A stretch of DNA of 64,000 bases. Source: Crocodylus rhombifer (Eukaryota > Chordata > Crocodylia > Crocodylidae). The notes under the pieces were generated by a model. It saw only the letters and a list, made by a program, of their open reading frames with translations. It searched no databases and was not told where the DNA came from. Made by a program: the position numbers and the translations under genes. This document shows positions 36,853-48,454 of the stretch, one piece after another (the stretch's first letter is position 1; every line of letters begins with the position of its first letter). The DNA is taken from contig JAVSML010000944.1 in the NCBI GenBank assembly GCA_038503035.1, positions 496,001-560,000 of the forward strand. The letters run 5' to 3'.

Positions 36853-36975
36853 ACTGTTAGGAAACTGAGACAGAGAGAAGTGAAAGGGCTTGTTAGGGTC
36901 CTTCAGCAGGTTTCTGGTGGATCTAGGGCAAGAGTCTGCATCTGAAAGTCCCAATCCTGTTCCTAAAGACCAAGA
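36853..36975 (-). mobile_element. MIR-like SINE, right half, after the LTR
   Basis: Directly after the LTR, ACTGTTAGGAAACTGAGACA then GAGAGAAGTGAAAGGGC and GGTCCTTCAGCAGGTTTCTG continue the reversed MIR-like core ('acagatgaggaaactgaggcacagagaggtga'). Joining 36254 to 36858 restores the core almost base for base, which independently confirms the LTR edges. Confidence 0.65.
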
Positions 36976-37299
36976 CCGTCCTTCCTGCCCCTAAATCAGG
37001 TGTGCGGAAAGCTTAGGCTTTCCATATTCTCTCCCTCCCTCTTCCCAGATAGACTTTCAATGAAAACACAAAGCCAGTTACACCACTAACCAGAGAGGCA
37101 CATTGGTTCTAGATGGTTTTAAACTCAAAAGGACATTCTGACATTCTGTTCCAAAGCCTAGTCCCTACCACTTGAGCTAAAGGACAATCTCTATTACTTG
37201 CAGTAGTATGGAGGGTTGTATCTTATATGTGGGCTGCAACCACAAAGGTATAATGTAGTAGGTTTTGTGGTATGACTTTTGAAACAACAGAAGGCATAT

Positions 37300-37400
37300 A
37301 AGTACATATGTGTATGTGTATAGGTACGTATGTATAAGTATGTATATATACACACATGTAAATGTGCACAAGCATGTACTCCCTCCTCCTTGCGCGCACA
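37300..37400. repeat. Alternating purine-pyrimidine low-complexity tract
   Basis: Irregular (TATG/TACG/CACA)n words dominate, for example 37304-37346 and 37349-37366, with a CGCGCACACGCAC run at 37393-37405. Alternating purine-pyrimidine DNA can adopt Z-form. The long overlapping reading frames on both strands here are repeat artefacts. Confidence 0.8.
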
Positions 37401-37535
37401 CGCACATACAAACACTCCACGAAGTTCAATGTTGGCTAATAGCAGAATCACTTGAATTACTGGCCATGGATAGGTGTTCTGTTGACGATAAAATGTCAGC
37501 CTTATGCCTGCATCCCAAAGCAGTTTCAAGTTTAA

Positions 37536-37805
37536 ACTAGGTTGGTGAAATAAAGTTCAGTCAGTTGACTGGTCAAAAATTATAAAAAATTGCCAACAGG
37601 TCCAAATAACACACAGAAAAAACATAATTTTTCCATTAAAAGATGTGTCAAAAACAATAAAGATCATATTTCTGTTGAGAAAACTACAAAAATTGTAGCT
37701 TTTTTGTAAAATTGCTGTAATCTTGACCAGTCAAAAAATAAGCAGCCAATTGACTGGTTAATTGACAATATTTGGCTGGTCAATTGACTGATTGCCAACC
37801 CTAGT
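37536..37805. mobile_element. MITE with TTAA target site and 'CTAGGGTTGG' termini
   Basis: The ends ACTAGGTTGG (37536) and CCAACCCTAGT (to 37805) are inverted and lie directly inside TTAA tetranucleotides (37532-37535 and 37806-37809); the repeat can also be read as TTTAAA. Subterminal blocks CAGTCAGTTGACTGGTCAA (37559 on) and CTGGTCAATTGACTG (37774 on) are also inverted to each other. At ~270 bp with no coding frame it is non-autonomous. TTAA plus CCCTAG-type ends suggests piggyBac-like mobility, but this is inference. Confidence 0.68.
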
Positions 37806-37809
37806 TTAA

Positions 37810-40800
37810 ACATTTGATTGTTTCAGAATGCACTACCCTCACCAAGAGTAACAGGTGACATCTTAAAACAGCATTTTACTGGTTCCATTACTTTGACATC
37901 TCTTTTACATCTAGCTACACAAGAGGTATTAAACTGGAGTCTAGCCAATAATAATAACTTAGTCATCCAGACCAGCAGTCCTGTCAGTCTGCTCCATCAG
38001 TTCCTATAAGCCTATTGAACTACAGAGACAGGAAGACAGCTGCAGCTGTAGTTTGGCTGAGCCGCGCTCAGAATGTATGCATTCATGAACCCAAAGCATC
38101 AAGTGTTTTATTGGTCCTTATTAAAGCACTGATTGCAATTTTTTTTTCATTTACTTTTCTCACTTGCTTGGGAAATTCTTGTCTGGCTAAAGATTGGCAA
38201 AGGAAGACATGGAACAAACTAGCTGAGTGTCTTAACTAGATGGCTCCTAGATTACAAGAATTCAAAATTTTCCTTGGTGAGTTATCAATCATACTGAAGC
38301 CAAAATTACTGCATAATGATCTGGTTTGTATGTTTTAGTTAGACAAGCATCACAAATGATTTTTGCTTGCAGTGGAGAGGAAAAAAGAATGAATAATAGA
38401 ATAAGGAAGGAAGGGAAAATTAAGCCCTAGTAGTTTGGCTCATACTTCTGATGTTTTAGCTTGCACTGGTAGCAGTTGAATATTGAGCTTCTCTTAACAG
38501 CACACAAGGGGTAAGTCCCTATGAATATGCAGGTGCATTTCCCTTGGGAGAAATAGCAGTGGCACATAGTTGTGCTGCTGCTACTTGTCCCCCAGGGAAT
38601 GCCTCTGGATGTGAGCTCTTGCACATGGCAAATTGCCTCGGGTAGAGTAGGGGAGACTGGAGCCAGCACCTGTGCTGGCCCTAGCAGCCTTACCTGGTGT
38701 CCTAGAGGCCTTCCAGGGCTGCAGTAGCAGTGATCTGGGCACACAGCCTGGCTCTGGCCAGCTAGACTCCAGTTTCAGGCAGTGCACACTGAAGCCATAT
38801 GCACCACCCCACTTTTTTTTAAGTATTTTTTTTAGATACCAGGATTTCCTGGTGTCTAATTTTGGCTCCATGCGGCAGATATGTAGCACAGAGCACCTTT
38901 TCATTTGCATCACCTGTGTTTTGTGGCACCTCAAAAGTCTTTGAGGCACTGCAAAGCACATGTTCCCACTTGTCTGGATGGGCCCAAGTAGTCCATCAAA
39001 CTGGACTCTTCCTGTGCAGTTCATAACGCAGAATAATAATAAAAAAGGCAAAGTGGGCTAGAAGAGTAGAGTTAGCAAGAAGCAAATCTCATCAATTAAT
39101 TGGGAGCTGTGTTCTAAATACAGAATAATCTGAAGGAAGTGGAGCCATCGTGTGCTAGATGTTGCCAAAGCATTATCCTCTCCTTATTTGAGAAGGCTGA
39201 TCCAAATCCCATTGGCAACCATGTGAGTCTTTCCATTGACTCCAATGGGTTTTTGATCAGGCTAGTTGGCTGACTTCAATTTATTTGCTCCAAACTCAGG
39301 AGCAAGCATAAATAGGTCCCTTTTTCTTAAGATTATGCTCCACTGAGAATTATTTTCCTAAAACAAAAATCACCATTCATCTTTCCCCATGACATATACT
39401 AAGACGTCAGTGGCAGGAATGCCATTCTGGACCTGTAGTCTGCTTCACGGATTCTTATTTAGCCAACTTTCCATTTCTGACACAGCGTCAGCAAAATAGC
39501 TTCTACTTGGATGGTAGAAGGCTTAGCCAATTTATCTTGCAGTTACACTAAGCCTGCTGAACAGTGTGATTATACTAATAAAAGTCACAAATACGCTATT
39601 AAAGGCCAAGTGACATTCTTTGGATCCTGGAACCTTTGCAGCTGTAAAAGCATCTCAGTCTTTGCTTAAGGTTGAGTAGCAAAATATCTTTAAGTTCAGT
39701 GACAGAAAACTTCATATACACAGATCAAAGGCTGTCTGGTGATACCATGTGGCCTTCCCGAATGTTGAATTCAGCAACATTTAAGATTCTGAAGAATTAA
39801 AGTGGTTTAAACTCATGCAGCTGAGAACTAGGAAATACATGTTCAGGTAAGCCCAGACAGATGTAACTTTGCCTGTCTAGAGTTAGCAAAAGCCACTGGG
39901 AATTATCTGAACACATTCAGGCTGTGTTCATTCCTACCTGTGACTATAGTGACACGCAGAGCTGGTATGTACCTTGATTTTGCACTTCATGCTTTCTGGA
40001 GATCTGCACTTGGTTTCTCTTCAGGCTCCCCATAAATCACAACATACTGGGAGCAGACCACACTGGCAGCGTGGCCTCCCCAGAGTCCTTCAAAGCATGC
40101 CAGACAGGGAGAGGTGCTCAGACTTCCTCGGAAAGACAAGGACACCCCTAGTCCATTTTCATGAGGGAACAGAGACTCTCCATAATCCCCTCCTCTTGCC
40201 TTAGATTAAAAGCCCTCTCCCCAAATACTTTCTCCCTTTATGTCATCTCTCTTCTTTGCAAACTTCCACGTGTTATTAATAGCTTGAGTATCTTTTGGGT
40301 TGTACTTATATGAGGAAAAAAATAACAGAAACCTCTTTGACAGAGGTCAGTTGTTCCAAAATGCCTTCCTTCTCTTTTTTTTACATTTCTGCCAATGGTC
40401 TGACCAAAAATGACACTGACTGGTTCTACATCAGGGTCAAAGGCTAATGTCTGTCTTTCCCACTGTCCTTCTCATGGGAATAATCAGCTCATGTAAAAAC
40501 TTGGAAGTTACATTTCTTCTTTGGCTACTCTCTATGTGCCTGTGCTGTGCAGTCCACCTAATTCATGCATTCTGCTTGCAGTCATGTAGAAAACCCAGCT
40601 TTTTGCAGGATACTATTTTTAGTTTTACTTCTGAGATAGGGTATCTCATGGGTTATAATCTTGGATGAAGCAAACTGGCAACACTTAATTCCCTGAGATT
40701 ACTTAAATAAAATCGCTTGGGTTTCTCAAAGGCCAAATTCCCACATCCCGGTGAGTCTCATTGGTGTCCCATCCTTTGCCATACAAGCTAATGCCAAAGG

Positions 40801-40870
40801 CTCACAATATTAGTCAAAGCATTGGGAGTTATTTCACTCATTATCATGTCTTCACTTCCATACAACTTTT
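37810..40870. other. Noncoding sequence, no gene seen
   Basis: No exon or RNA gene recognised. About 38580-38780 is more GC-rich than its surroundings (CAGCACCTGTGCTGG at 38666), and the 156-residue minus-strand frame across it (38581-39051) has no known domain. It may be the interior of a decayed DNA transposon. An old palindromic repeat is listed separately at 39200. Confidence 0.4.
39200..39262. repeat. Old palindromic amniote repeat
   Basis: TGATCCAAATCCCATTGG on the left pairs with CCAATGGGTTTTTGATCA on the right (14 of 18 inverted matches). Between them is GAGTCTTTCCATTGACT. This is the palindromic 'gatccaaagcccattg...caatgggctttggatc' repeat type, also present at 52400-52485. Confidence 0.5.
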
Positions 40871-40874
40871 CCAT

Positions 40875-41160
40875 AAAGGGATCTCAACAGTGCTTTACAC
40901 ACGTTAATGATTATTTTCTCAAGGCACCTTTGTGAGGTAGCGAATGAATACTGCCCCCATGGGCTCTCAGAGATAGTTATGCTAAGAATTGCTCCACTTT
41001 ACAAGTAGAAGTAAAGGTAAGACAGAGCTTCCCATTACTCTCTTTGCTGTCTCTCATTGTCATCCACACAACCATAAGCTCACAGTCACATGGAGGATCC
41101 ATGGCAGACCGGGGAGCAGGACCTTGAGCTCCTGACTCTTAGTTCTGCATCTTAACTACA
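40875..41160 (-). mobile_element. MIR-like SINE, nearly full length but diverged
   Basis: In plus-strand order: CAACAGTGCTTTACACACGT, 'CACCTTTGTGAGGTAGCGAA', 'CCACTTTACAAGTAGAAGTA', 'CTCACAGTCACATGGAG', and a tRNA-derived head in reverse ('GACTCTTAGTTCTGCATCTT' then AACTACAAGATCA). All parts of a MIR-like SINE are visible in the expected order. Internal insertions make it longer than usual. Confidence 0.6.
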
Positions 41161-42839
41161 AGATCAATTTTTCCTTCTCCCACTATTTATTGCATACAAA
41201 AATGTGTGTTGGGAATAAGCAAGTCCCATTCAGGCACATCCCATATAGCATACAATTTAAAAAGGGGCTAGCTGTAAACTTTGCATCTGACTCCCCAGTA
41301 TTAAAGGTCTCATCTGACTAGAAGCATGATTTTATTTCTTAGCCAAGCCGATCCCTCCTTGGACACAGTGGCTTTAAAGCAACTTTGAAACCTGGGATTC
41401 TTCATGAATTTGGTGCAGCCAAATGTGTCCTGGAAAGCAGCTTTTCACAACAAAGCTAATAAAAGAAAAAAAAGAAACAACAACAACAAAGCAATCATAG
41501 TTTCAGGGGACAAAAGAGCATGGGAGAAATATATGATATTTATCCTAGCAAAATAGCTTTCTTCTTTCTCCCTCTTGGTGAAAAAAATAAGTTTCTCTTG
41601 AGGAAACCAGCATATAGTTTTGTGTTTTCACAATTTTTTTTAAAAGGGCATTTTCCCCCTTTTGGGTTTGCTGGAAGTGATGGATTTGGGGTTTTTTTAA
41701 TCTTCTAGTTTTATGCCATAGCCATTCTTTTTTTCAGAAATTTTAACTAGTAGCTTATTGAAGAGGGAAAGGAAACCAGTCAACAGTGAAGAACTGACTT
41801 TCTGGTCCTGGAGAAGAGTTTAAACAAACAGCTTTTCTGTGTTACCTTCTGGCCCAAACTGGGGTGTGACTCATTAGTGCCTTCATGCATCATCAGGATG
41901 ATTTGGTTAGTTTTTCAGTTTTAAAAACAGACGGATCTCTTTTTTGGTCTGTTTCAGGGTGTGCATAGTGCATTTTTCATGCTGTGAGGTATTTGTTGGA
42001 AGCAGAATTTATGGCCAGAGGATAGAGTCTCCTGAAAACACGAGAAGAAGGGTTACAGTGCTCCAAAAATTCCAGGTTCAGAGTTCATTAAGGGAGATTT
42101 GTGTAGCATTATTTCCAGGAAAAAAAATCATTAAAATATTTAATTTCAATATAAAATGACTCAAATTGTCAGTAAAAATACTAGGTCCCATTTCTCGAGC
42201 AGTTTTGGTCAGTTGTCATGGCTGTATCCTTTATAGGGCATTAGCACCCTGCTAGAAATTCTTCAGAGAGTATGGGGGATAATTCTTTACCAGTCTCCTG
42301 GAGCAATGGAAAAAGGATAGGGGACATGTTTGTAGAGACAGATTGAGAAGAGAATCAGCAAGGGATGAGTGTCTTGCAAAGCACTGCATTCAGACTTCAC
42401 AAAGGGTAATGACAGAATCTGAAGATCAGTAAAGCAACGCTGAGAGATGTCAGAGGGTTTCTTGCCTAGCTGTCCTTGGACATGATACAGAATCAGACCA
42501 TAATTGGCTACTGAAGAGCTGTCTTGGCAGAGGGGAATCTAACAGCCCTGCCATATGTTAGAGCAGCACCAAGAAGCACACAAAAGCACACAGTGGGCAA
42601 ATAGCACAGGTATAACAATAACTGGATTGGTGTGAACACACAGGGGTTGTGAAAAAGGGAAACCCCTAAAGTTTGGCTGTGCAACCCCAGGACACTGGGG
42701 TCTAATTTTAGTTTCTGATTAAAATGAATAATTTTAGTTATAAGGAGTTCCATTAGCTAAGCTAACACCTATATTGAAGGATAATTCCTATATGCATGTA
42801 CTTTAACATATTATCAACTTGGATATGACCAAAGAGGAC

Positions 42840-42905
42840 TCCCCCGTGGTTCTGTGGTAGAATCCTTGTCTACCGCACAGGAGACTTGGGTTCAATTTCT
42901 AGACA
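42840..42905 (+). pseudogene. tRNA-Gly-like pseudogene or SINE head
   Basis: A D-arm/A-box segment GTGGTTCTGTGGTAGAAT is followed by an anticodon stem CTTGT/ACAGG closing the 7-base loop CTACCGC, whose anticodon would be ACC (glycine). A B-box-like GGGTTCAATTT lies in a T-arm with one mismatch (CTTGG/TCTAG). The acceptor strands (TCCCCCG and ACACTTA) do not pair and no terminal match to a functional tRNA is left. It is either a decayed tRNA gene copy or the promoter head of a tRNA-Gly-derived SINE; no clear SINE body or tail was seen downstream. Confidence 0.55.
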
Positions 42906-44112
42906 CTTATACAACTACAGCCATGGAGGCACCAAACATCTGGACTCAGTCTGGTCTTTGGATTCTGTCTTGGTGGCCTAAAGGGAGGATGGGCAGCCTC
43001 CACTCCTCCAAAAATTCCTGCCCAGGCAATGGCATATGCATCGAAGGTTTTGGTGGTCCTCATGCATACACTGTGATCCAGGAGGATTGACAGTTGCCAC
43101 CTATTATAAAAGATGAAGGAAGCATGTAGTGCCATTCTATGCCTCATTGAGTCTTCTGGCTTAATACAGAGTATCATCAGTACCATCATGATGTATGTAA
43201 AAGAGAAAACCTGGACAACTGATGTTCTTGCTCCATGCAGGTTTTTTTATTCCCACTAAGAATGTCTCCAGTGCAGCAGACCTATAATAGCAACAACATT
43301 GTAAATAGACTTTTGGTGTAAGAATCTCTTTCCTTACTTGTCAGAGAAGACACACAATCAGATTCACATGTGGTACAAATTCAGTCATGCTTTGTTTCTT
43401 ACACTGGGTCATTTGACAGGTAGTAGAAAATGTTTATCAAAGGATCTCACAACAGTGTAAGTCCAGAGGAAGTTGAATGACGTCAAGGGAGTTTTACTAG
43501 TGAAAATCTGGTTGCACTTACATAAGTTATTAGAAACTCCCAGATATTAAATTACCACAAGGCAATAATTTCCTTTCCCTCTGCTCCCCGCAAAAGCAAA
43601 TCAGAAAGTTTCTAATGCTGTCTGGTCAGTTTATCTAGGTTCTTAACATTACAACTTATTTAAGTGTGCATGTATGTAATCATCTGAAAAGATACCACTC
43701 TGTTCTTGGCTATTACAGGCAGGACTAATAGCACCACCTATTGTTAAGGTTATCCAGTACTTCCAACTATTATACCCTGTTTTCTGTTCCTTAACCTTTC
43801 CCAACTTTGTTTTCTGTTCCTTATACGTGAAATGAAACTACTGGGTGTCTGCCTCATCTTGAATTTTCCTGGAAGTTTCAACCAAAACAGTTCATCTGGT
43901 TATGAGGGTGAGACTGTGCGCTGAGTTTGCCCATATTAAAATATTTTTCTTTGAGAAAGTCTTGAATGCCCATATTTTGAAGCTAGGAATTAAATCAGTC
44001 ATGGGGTGGCCTTTGTGTCAGATAGGCCTTCTGCTAGCTTTATTAACATCTGTCCAAATTATAAGCCTTTGAAAAACAGCAGTTTGCCCCATTCAGTAGA
44101 GATGTGTTAGAG

Positions 44113-44444
44113 CAGGGGCTGTCAACCAGGAGTACCCATATCTCCAGGGGTGCTTGGGCAGGCCCTAGGAGGTATGTGTGAGCAGGTAGGCAGGGATGGA
44201 GTGCCACCACACATCATCCCGTGCTGCCGCCTCCCAGGAGCAGGGTCGGGGCAGGGCGAGGGCAGCAGCACCCCTCTGTGTGCTGCACAGGTACCGCCCA
44301 GCCAGTTGGATGCAGGAGTGGGAGGAAGCTTGCATGCAGCGGCAATTGCCACCACCATCCACCACCCTGTGCTGCCGCTCCACGGTTTGGCCACGCCCCC
44401 TTCCTCCCACTCCACATTCGGTTGAAAAAGGTTGAAAACCCCCG
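44113..44444. mobile_element. hAT MITE, 332 bp, with 8-bp target duplication
   Basis: It begins CAGGGGCTGTCAACC and ends GGTTGAAAACCCCCG (12 of 15 inverted matches). The flanks TGTTAGAG (44105-44112) and TGCTAGAG (44445-44452) match at 7 of 8 positions, as expected for hAT. The interior is GC-rich. Overlapping long reading frames on both strands, including a 253-residue minus-strand one that runs into the next element, are composition artefacts. Confidence 0.78.
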
Positions 44445-44589
44445 TGCTAGAGCTTCACTGCACAGATCAATTCTGCAGAGACTCCATCCACACCGAGCAT
44501 GCTCCAGCCAGGAGGTGCAGAGATGGAGCAGGAGTCGCTCTGTAATTGCAGTTCCCAGCTGCTCTAGGCTGTACTGTCTCCTGTTAGAG

Positions 44590-45265
44590 CAGGGGTAGGC
44601 AAAGTCTGGCCTGCAGGCCAGATCTGACCAGCAGTGGACTCCATTTCTCAGCAGCCCCTGCCTGCATGGCTGGGGCCAGTTTCCCTGGAGACCCCAGCAG
44701 CAGCCTCGCTGTGATAGTGTGGGGCTGGGGTTTCCATGGAGACTTGCCCCAGCAGCGCTGGCAGGCAATAGCAGCACCAGCCCCTTCCTGGTGGGGAGTT
44801 GAGGGGGCGCTATGCTGCAGGTGGGAGTGGGGCAGGCTGAGCTGCTACCACCTATGTGGGGCAGGCAGCGGTGGTGGCACAGCCACTGGGACAGATGGCT
44901 ATGGGGCATTTGGAGGTGGCTATAGCCCGCCCCCCGGTGCTGCCCCTGCTGGCAGAGCATGCAGCAGAATACCAAGATGCTGTGGAGCCCAGCTAGGATC
45001 TTGTGGCAGTGACAGTGTGATCCAGAGCCAGGGCAGAGTCTGCATGCATGCTCCAGGCAGGGGCATGTAGGCAGTGGATTGTGGCTCTACCCCAGCTCCA
45101 AATCACACGGTCACCACCACAAGATCCCAGCTAGACTCTGGAGCAGTTCTGCACCCTGCCAGTGCTGCTGGGGCCTCCGTGGAAACTGGCCCTAGCCATA
45201 CAGGCAGGGTCTGCTGGGAAATATAGTCCAGCCATTGGCCAGGTCTGCCATTTTGCCCACTCCTC
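44590..45265 (+). mobile_element. hAT-type non-autonomous element, ~676 bp
   Basis: The left end CAGGGGTAGGCAAAGT is mirrored by ATTTTGCCCACTCCTC at the right. A perfect 16-bp palindrome CTGGCCTGCAGGCCAG lies at 44606-44621, just inside the left end, and GGCCAGG(TCTG) near the right. The flanks TGTTAGAG (44582-44589) and TGCTAGGA (45266-45273) are a degenerate duplication (5 of 8). It is the same family as 5834-6019 and probably 32690-33380. The GC-rich interior has no transposase. Confidence 0.72.
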
Positions 45266-45273
45266 TGCTAGGA

Positions 45274-47104
45274 AATTAAATTAGGGGCTGTTTCCCCTGT
45301 GGTTTCATTGGCATACCCACTGCTGTCTAAATAACATAAAGGAAGAAGGTGGCTGAGAAGAAGCAGTGGAGGGGGACCCTGAGCTTGGATAATATATTGG
45401 TATTTTTAGCTGGATAATACAGGCTTTTGTGACTATCATTTCATGGACCGATAGAGTGGAATCTTATTTTACATGCTGTTTTTATTCAAGTTATAAGTCA
45501 ATATGCCTTAACAGATTACATAGCTTTAGCTATAAACAGTAATAAAAAAGCAGAAAAGAGAAATGAAGAGGTAAACATGTGCAGTGGCCCTTCTTCCACT
45601 CTCCAATGGCTTGTGTCAATTGAAGTTGAGTCCTGGTAATCCTAGGGTAATGTTAGTATGGAGAAGGGGAGCACCCAAAAAGCTCACCAGCTCAACAACA
45701 CTGCCCTTCATTAAGGGTGTCTGCTCTTAGAGCGTTAGAATGACCATGCTTATTTGAACTCCCCACTGCTTGCAGGCATTTAAACGGCAACAGCCACAAA
45801 CTCATCCTGTTTCATTGTGGGCTCACATGAAGCTTTCTTTGCTGCCTGTTGAATTTGGATTAACCACTGTGATTCATACATCTGTAACCTATAGGCTTGG
45901 CTAGTGTCCATCTCAGCACCCAGAAGAAAAGCTATAAATGATTCTGACCACAGCAGCCCATCTGCTCAGCACTCTGCTTTCTCCAGTCTTCCTGGGGAGC
46001 ATAGGGCTGAATTCAAGGTGTTGCTCATTTCCTCAGCACTCCATGTGACTGGCCAAATTACCTCAAAGCTTGACCTTCCCTTTCAGCTACATTCTACTGG
46101 TTAAACCAGACTGTACAAATGAGATTTATGCATGTGGAGGTCAGAGAAGAGCAGATCACGGCCCTCTGAGCAACTGGTTCAGGAATCTGGAACTCATAGT
46201 CTGTAATAACTGGGTGAATATAAACTTCAGCTCCTTCCCAGCAAAATGCATATCCCACTTCAGAGACTCTGGGCTTCCTCCCTAACACCATGCAAAATAA
46301 ACTAACTTAAAACCCCAGCATGTGATAAAGTCCAGTCCCTACGGATAGACCCCAAAGAGAAGGAGAGAAAAACTCAGTGCATATGGCGTCAGATTTTTGG
46401 GAGGCACTCAGAGACACCGAAACAGGCCATAGAGATCCCCAAGGCTGGGGATCAGTAAACATGGTATCTAGAAACAGAAATGTCTGATCAGAGCCAGTCT
46501 GCTGGAGAAACTATTACTAATACAGCACCATAAGCTAAAGGAGTGATTTTTCGTGACATTTTTATATCAGCAAAAGTCCTCAAGTAGATTCCAAAGTAAC
46601 TGAAAAACAGTACTATGGCTTCTTTTTCTGGTTAAGGAAAATATAACAGCCCCTGCATACTGTGCAAGGCAAGGATATATAAAATGATGCTGAGCTTTTG
46701 AACACACCATCTATCAAAATCGCAGCAACTGTCCTGATGTGATACACACTAAAGAATGCATTGGATGAATCTTGGCTTCTGCAGTAGACATAAGGCTCAC
46801 ATTCATAATCCTGAATGAATAACAGTCTGAAACTTGTCAGCAAGTTCACAATTTCCACCACTGAAACAGAAAGGCATAATTTGGTTAGAATGAAAATTGC
46901 AATCAATCACTGAAATACAAAACAAGCCCCCCCCAGCCCCACTCCCCCGCAAAGGATCTGGATTTGTATATCAGAAGAAAAACAGAAAGAAATTTATCAT
47001 AATGCTCATCACAGCTGCAACACTTCATATTTTTCAAATTGCTGTACAAGCACTGAGTAATTGCATTAACTTGAAGGAGAATTCCAAACAATGACAGTGT
47101 AGGT
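45274..47104. other. Noncoding sequence, no gene seen
   Basis: No recognised exon, RNA gene or repeat. The reading frames at 46070-46285 (plus) and 46094-46291 (minus) overlap and look random. The 46613-46906 minus-strand frame has hydrophobic stretches but no family resemblance. Confidence 0.4.
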
Positions 47105-47133
47105 AAAAAAAGAAAAGAAAAGAAAAGAAAGAA
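47105..47133. repeat. (AAAAG)n microsatellite
   Basis: About four AAAAG units after an A-run. Simple repeat only. Confidence 0.85.
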
Positions 47134-47294
47134 GATTATTCAGAAAAACAAGCCAGCAGAAGAAGAAAGGCACTTTTGCTAGAGAGAGGCCCAATTAAAC
47201 ATGAAGATGCTTTTGATTAAGTCTTATACTTGTCTTTAAGTAGATTGTTCTACATGTCTGCCTGGAAGCCTAGCACAAAATAGTGGGAAATAGT

Positions 47295-47315
47295 AAAAAA
47301 AAAAAAAAAAAAAAA
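47295..47315. repeat. Poly(A) run
   Basis: Twenty-one A in a row. It could be the tail of a decayed retrosequence, but the preceding sequence (47135-47294) is not one I recognise. Confidence 0.85.
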
Positions 47316-47408
47316 GTCCAATTCCTTCACTAGTTGGTTGAATCCACTGATTTCATTTTCTCTTATTAAAGTGCAGTGTGAAGCACTGGACAAGCATGTG
47401 AAGGATGC

Positions 47409-47525
47409 AGGAACTGTCATACGAGAACAGACAAATGGCCCATCTAGTCTGGTATCTTGGGAATGTACATCCTGAATTTATACCTCTGTGTTGATGGAAT
47501 TTGCTATCATTAATCCTAAATTAAC
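47409..47525 (-). mobile_element. Old CR1-like 3' end fragment
   Basis: GGAACTGTCATACGAGAACA followed by GACAAATGGCCCATCTAGTC and TGGTATCTTG resembles the reversed 3' end of another CR1-related family in turtles and crocodilians ('...ccatactgggtcagaccaatggtccatctagcccagtatcc'). Only about 50 bp match clearly; the remainder to 47525 is tentative. Confidence 0.45.
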
Positions 47526-48288
47526 CTTTAAAAATAAAACAAGTTTCCACAACTGCATGAGGAAAGCTCCTGACCTTGGTAATGCAGATTGAGAACACTT
47601 ATGTCCTTGAATCTCCATTATGGTGGTGAGAAGAGGAGGGTTCTCCAAGTACAATGCACCAACAACATTCATTCTGCAATTAAAAAAAAGAGTGCATCCT
47701 ACAATCTTGGCAAATTGTACATCCATGAAGCACTCTGCACAGGATCTTCAGAGGGTGTATTTACAGTTGGGAAGGATGGATAAATTAGTATCGGTAGGCT
47801 GACAACCCCATCACAAGCTCTGTAGGTAATAAGAGTATGATCCTTTACCCATAAAAATGCTACACATATGTGGATGAATTCAGGAAGATTTCACTTTCAC
47901 TTGGTTGAGACCCTGTTTATAGTTATGAGCATGAAGGATGACTGAAATATCTGCCTGATTTAAAAACAGGAGCATTTTGATTTTGTATCTATTTGATCTT
48001 GGACATAATTGAAGGTAGGGAAGTGGAATGTAAAGATCTAAAGAACAGAATGGTAGGAAGGCACATAATGCTTGTGTGTGTGTGTGTCTGCCTATGCAAA
48101 TAGTTGATTTTTCAGTCCAGGACAAGGTAATCAGGGGAAAATAATCATTTTGGGTCAAACTGAAATTAAAATATTTTCCTTGTCAAAATGAAAAACTAAC
48201 CAAAACATTGTTTGGAGTTTAACAAAACAGGTCATTCAACCTAAAATGAAACCTTTTATTTCAACTGTAAATGTTCTTTTACCTTCCT

Positions 48289-48302
48289 CCCCCCCCCCCC
48301 CC
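48289..48302. repeat. Poly(C) run
   Basis: Fourteen consecutive C. Low complexity. Confidence 0.9.
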
Positions 48303-48454
48303 GCAAGAAAGTAGGATCTAGCTAAATTGTGAAACAAATTATTTTGGAACAAAAAGAAAAAAATATTGCAATTTTTTTTCCAGCCAAAACAATTAACTAA
48401 GATTAACATTAATTTTATGATGTTTTGCTCTGAAACATTTAACTCAGCTCTAAT

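Noticed and set aside
37177..37529. Reading frames rich in Tyr/Thr/His and Cys
   Set aside because: They are translations of the TATG/CACA microsatellite.
38581..39051. 156-residue minus-strand reading frame
   Set aside because: No known domain, no conservation signal visible by eye, and it crosses low-complexity T-runs.
44214..44975. 253-residue minus-strand reading frame
   Set aside because: It spans the end of one hAT element, the spacer and half of another. It is rich in Cys, Trp, Pro and Gly as expected from GC-rich noncoding DNA, with overlapping frames on the other strand.
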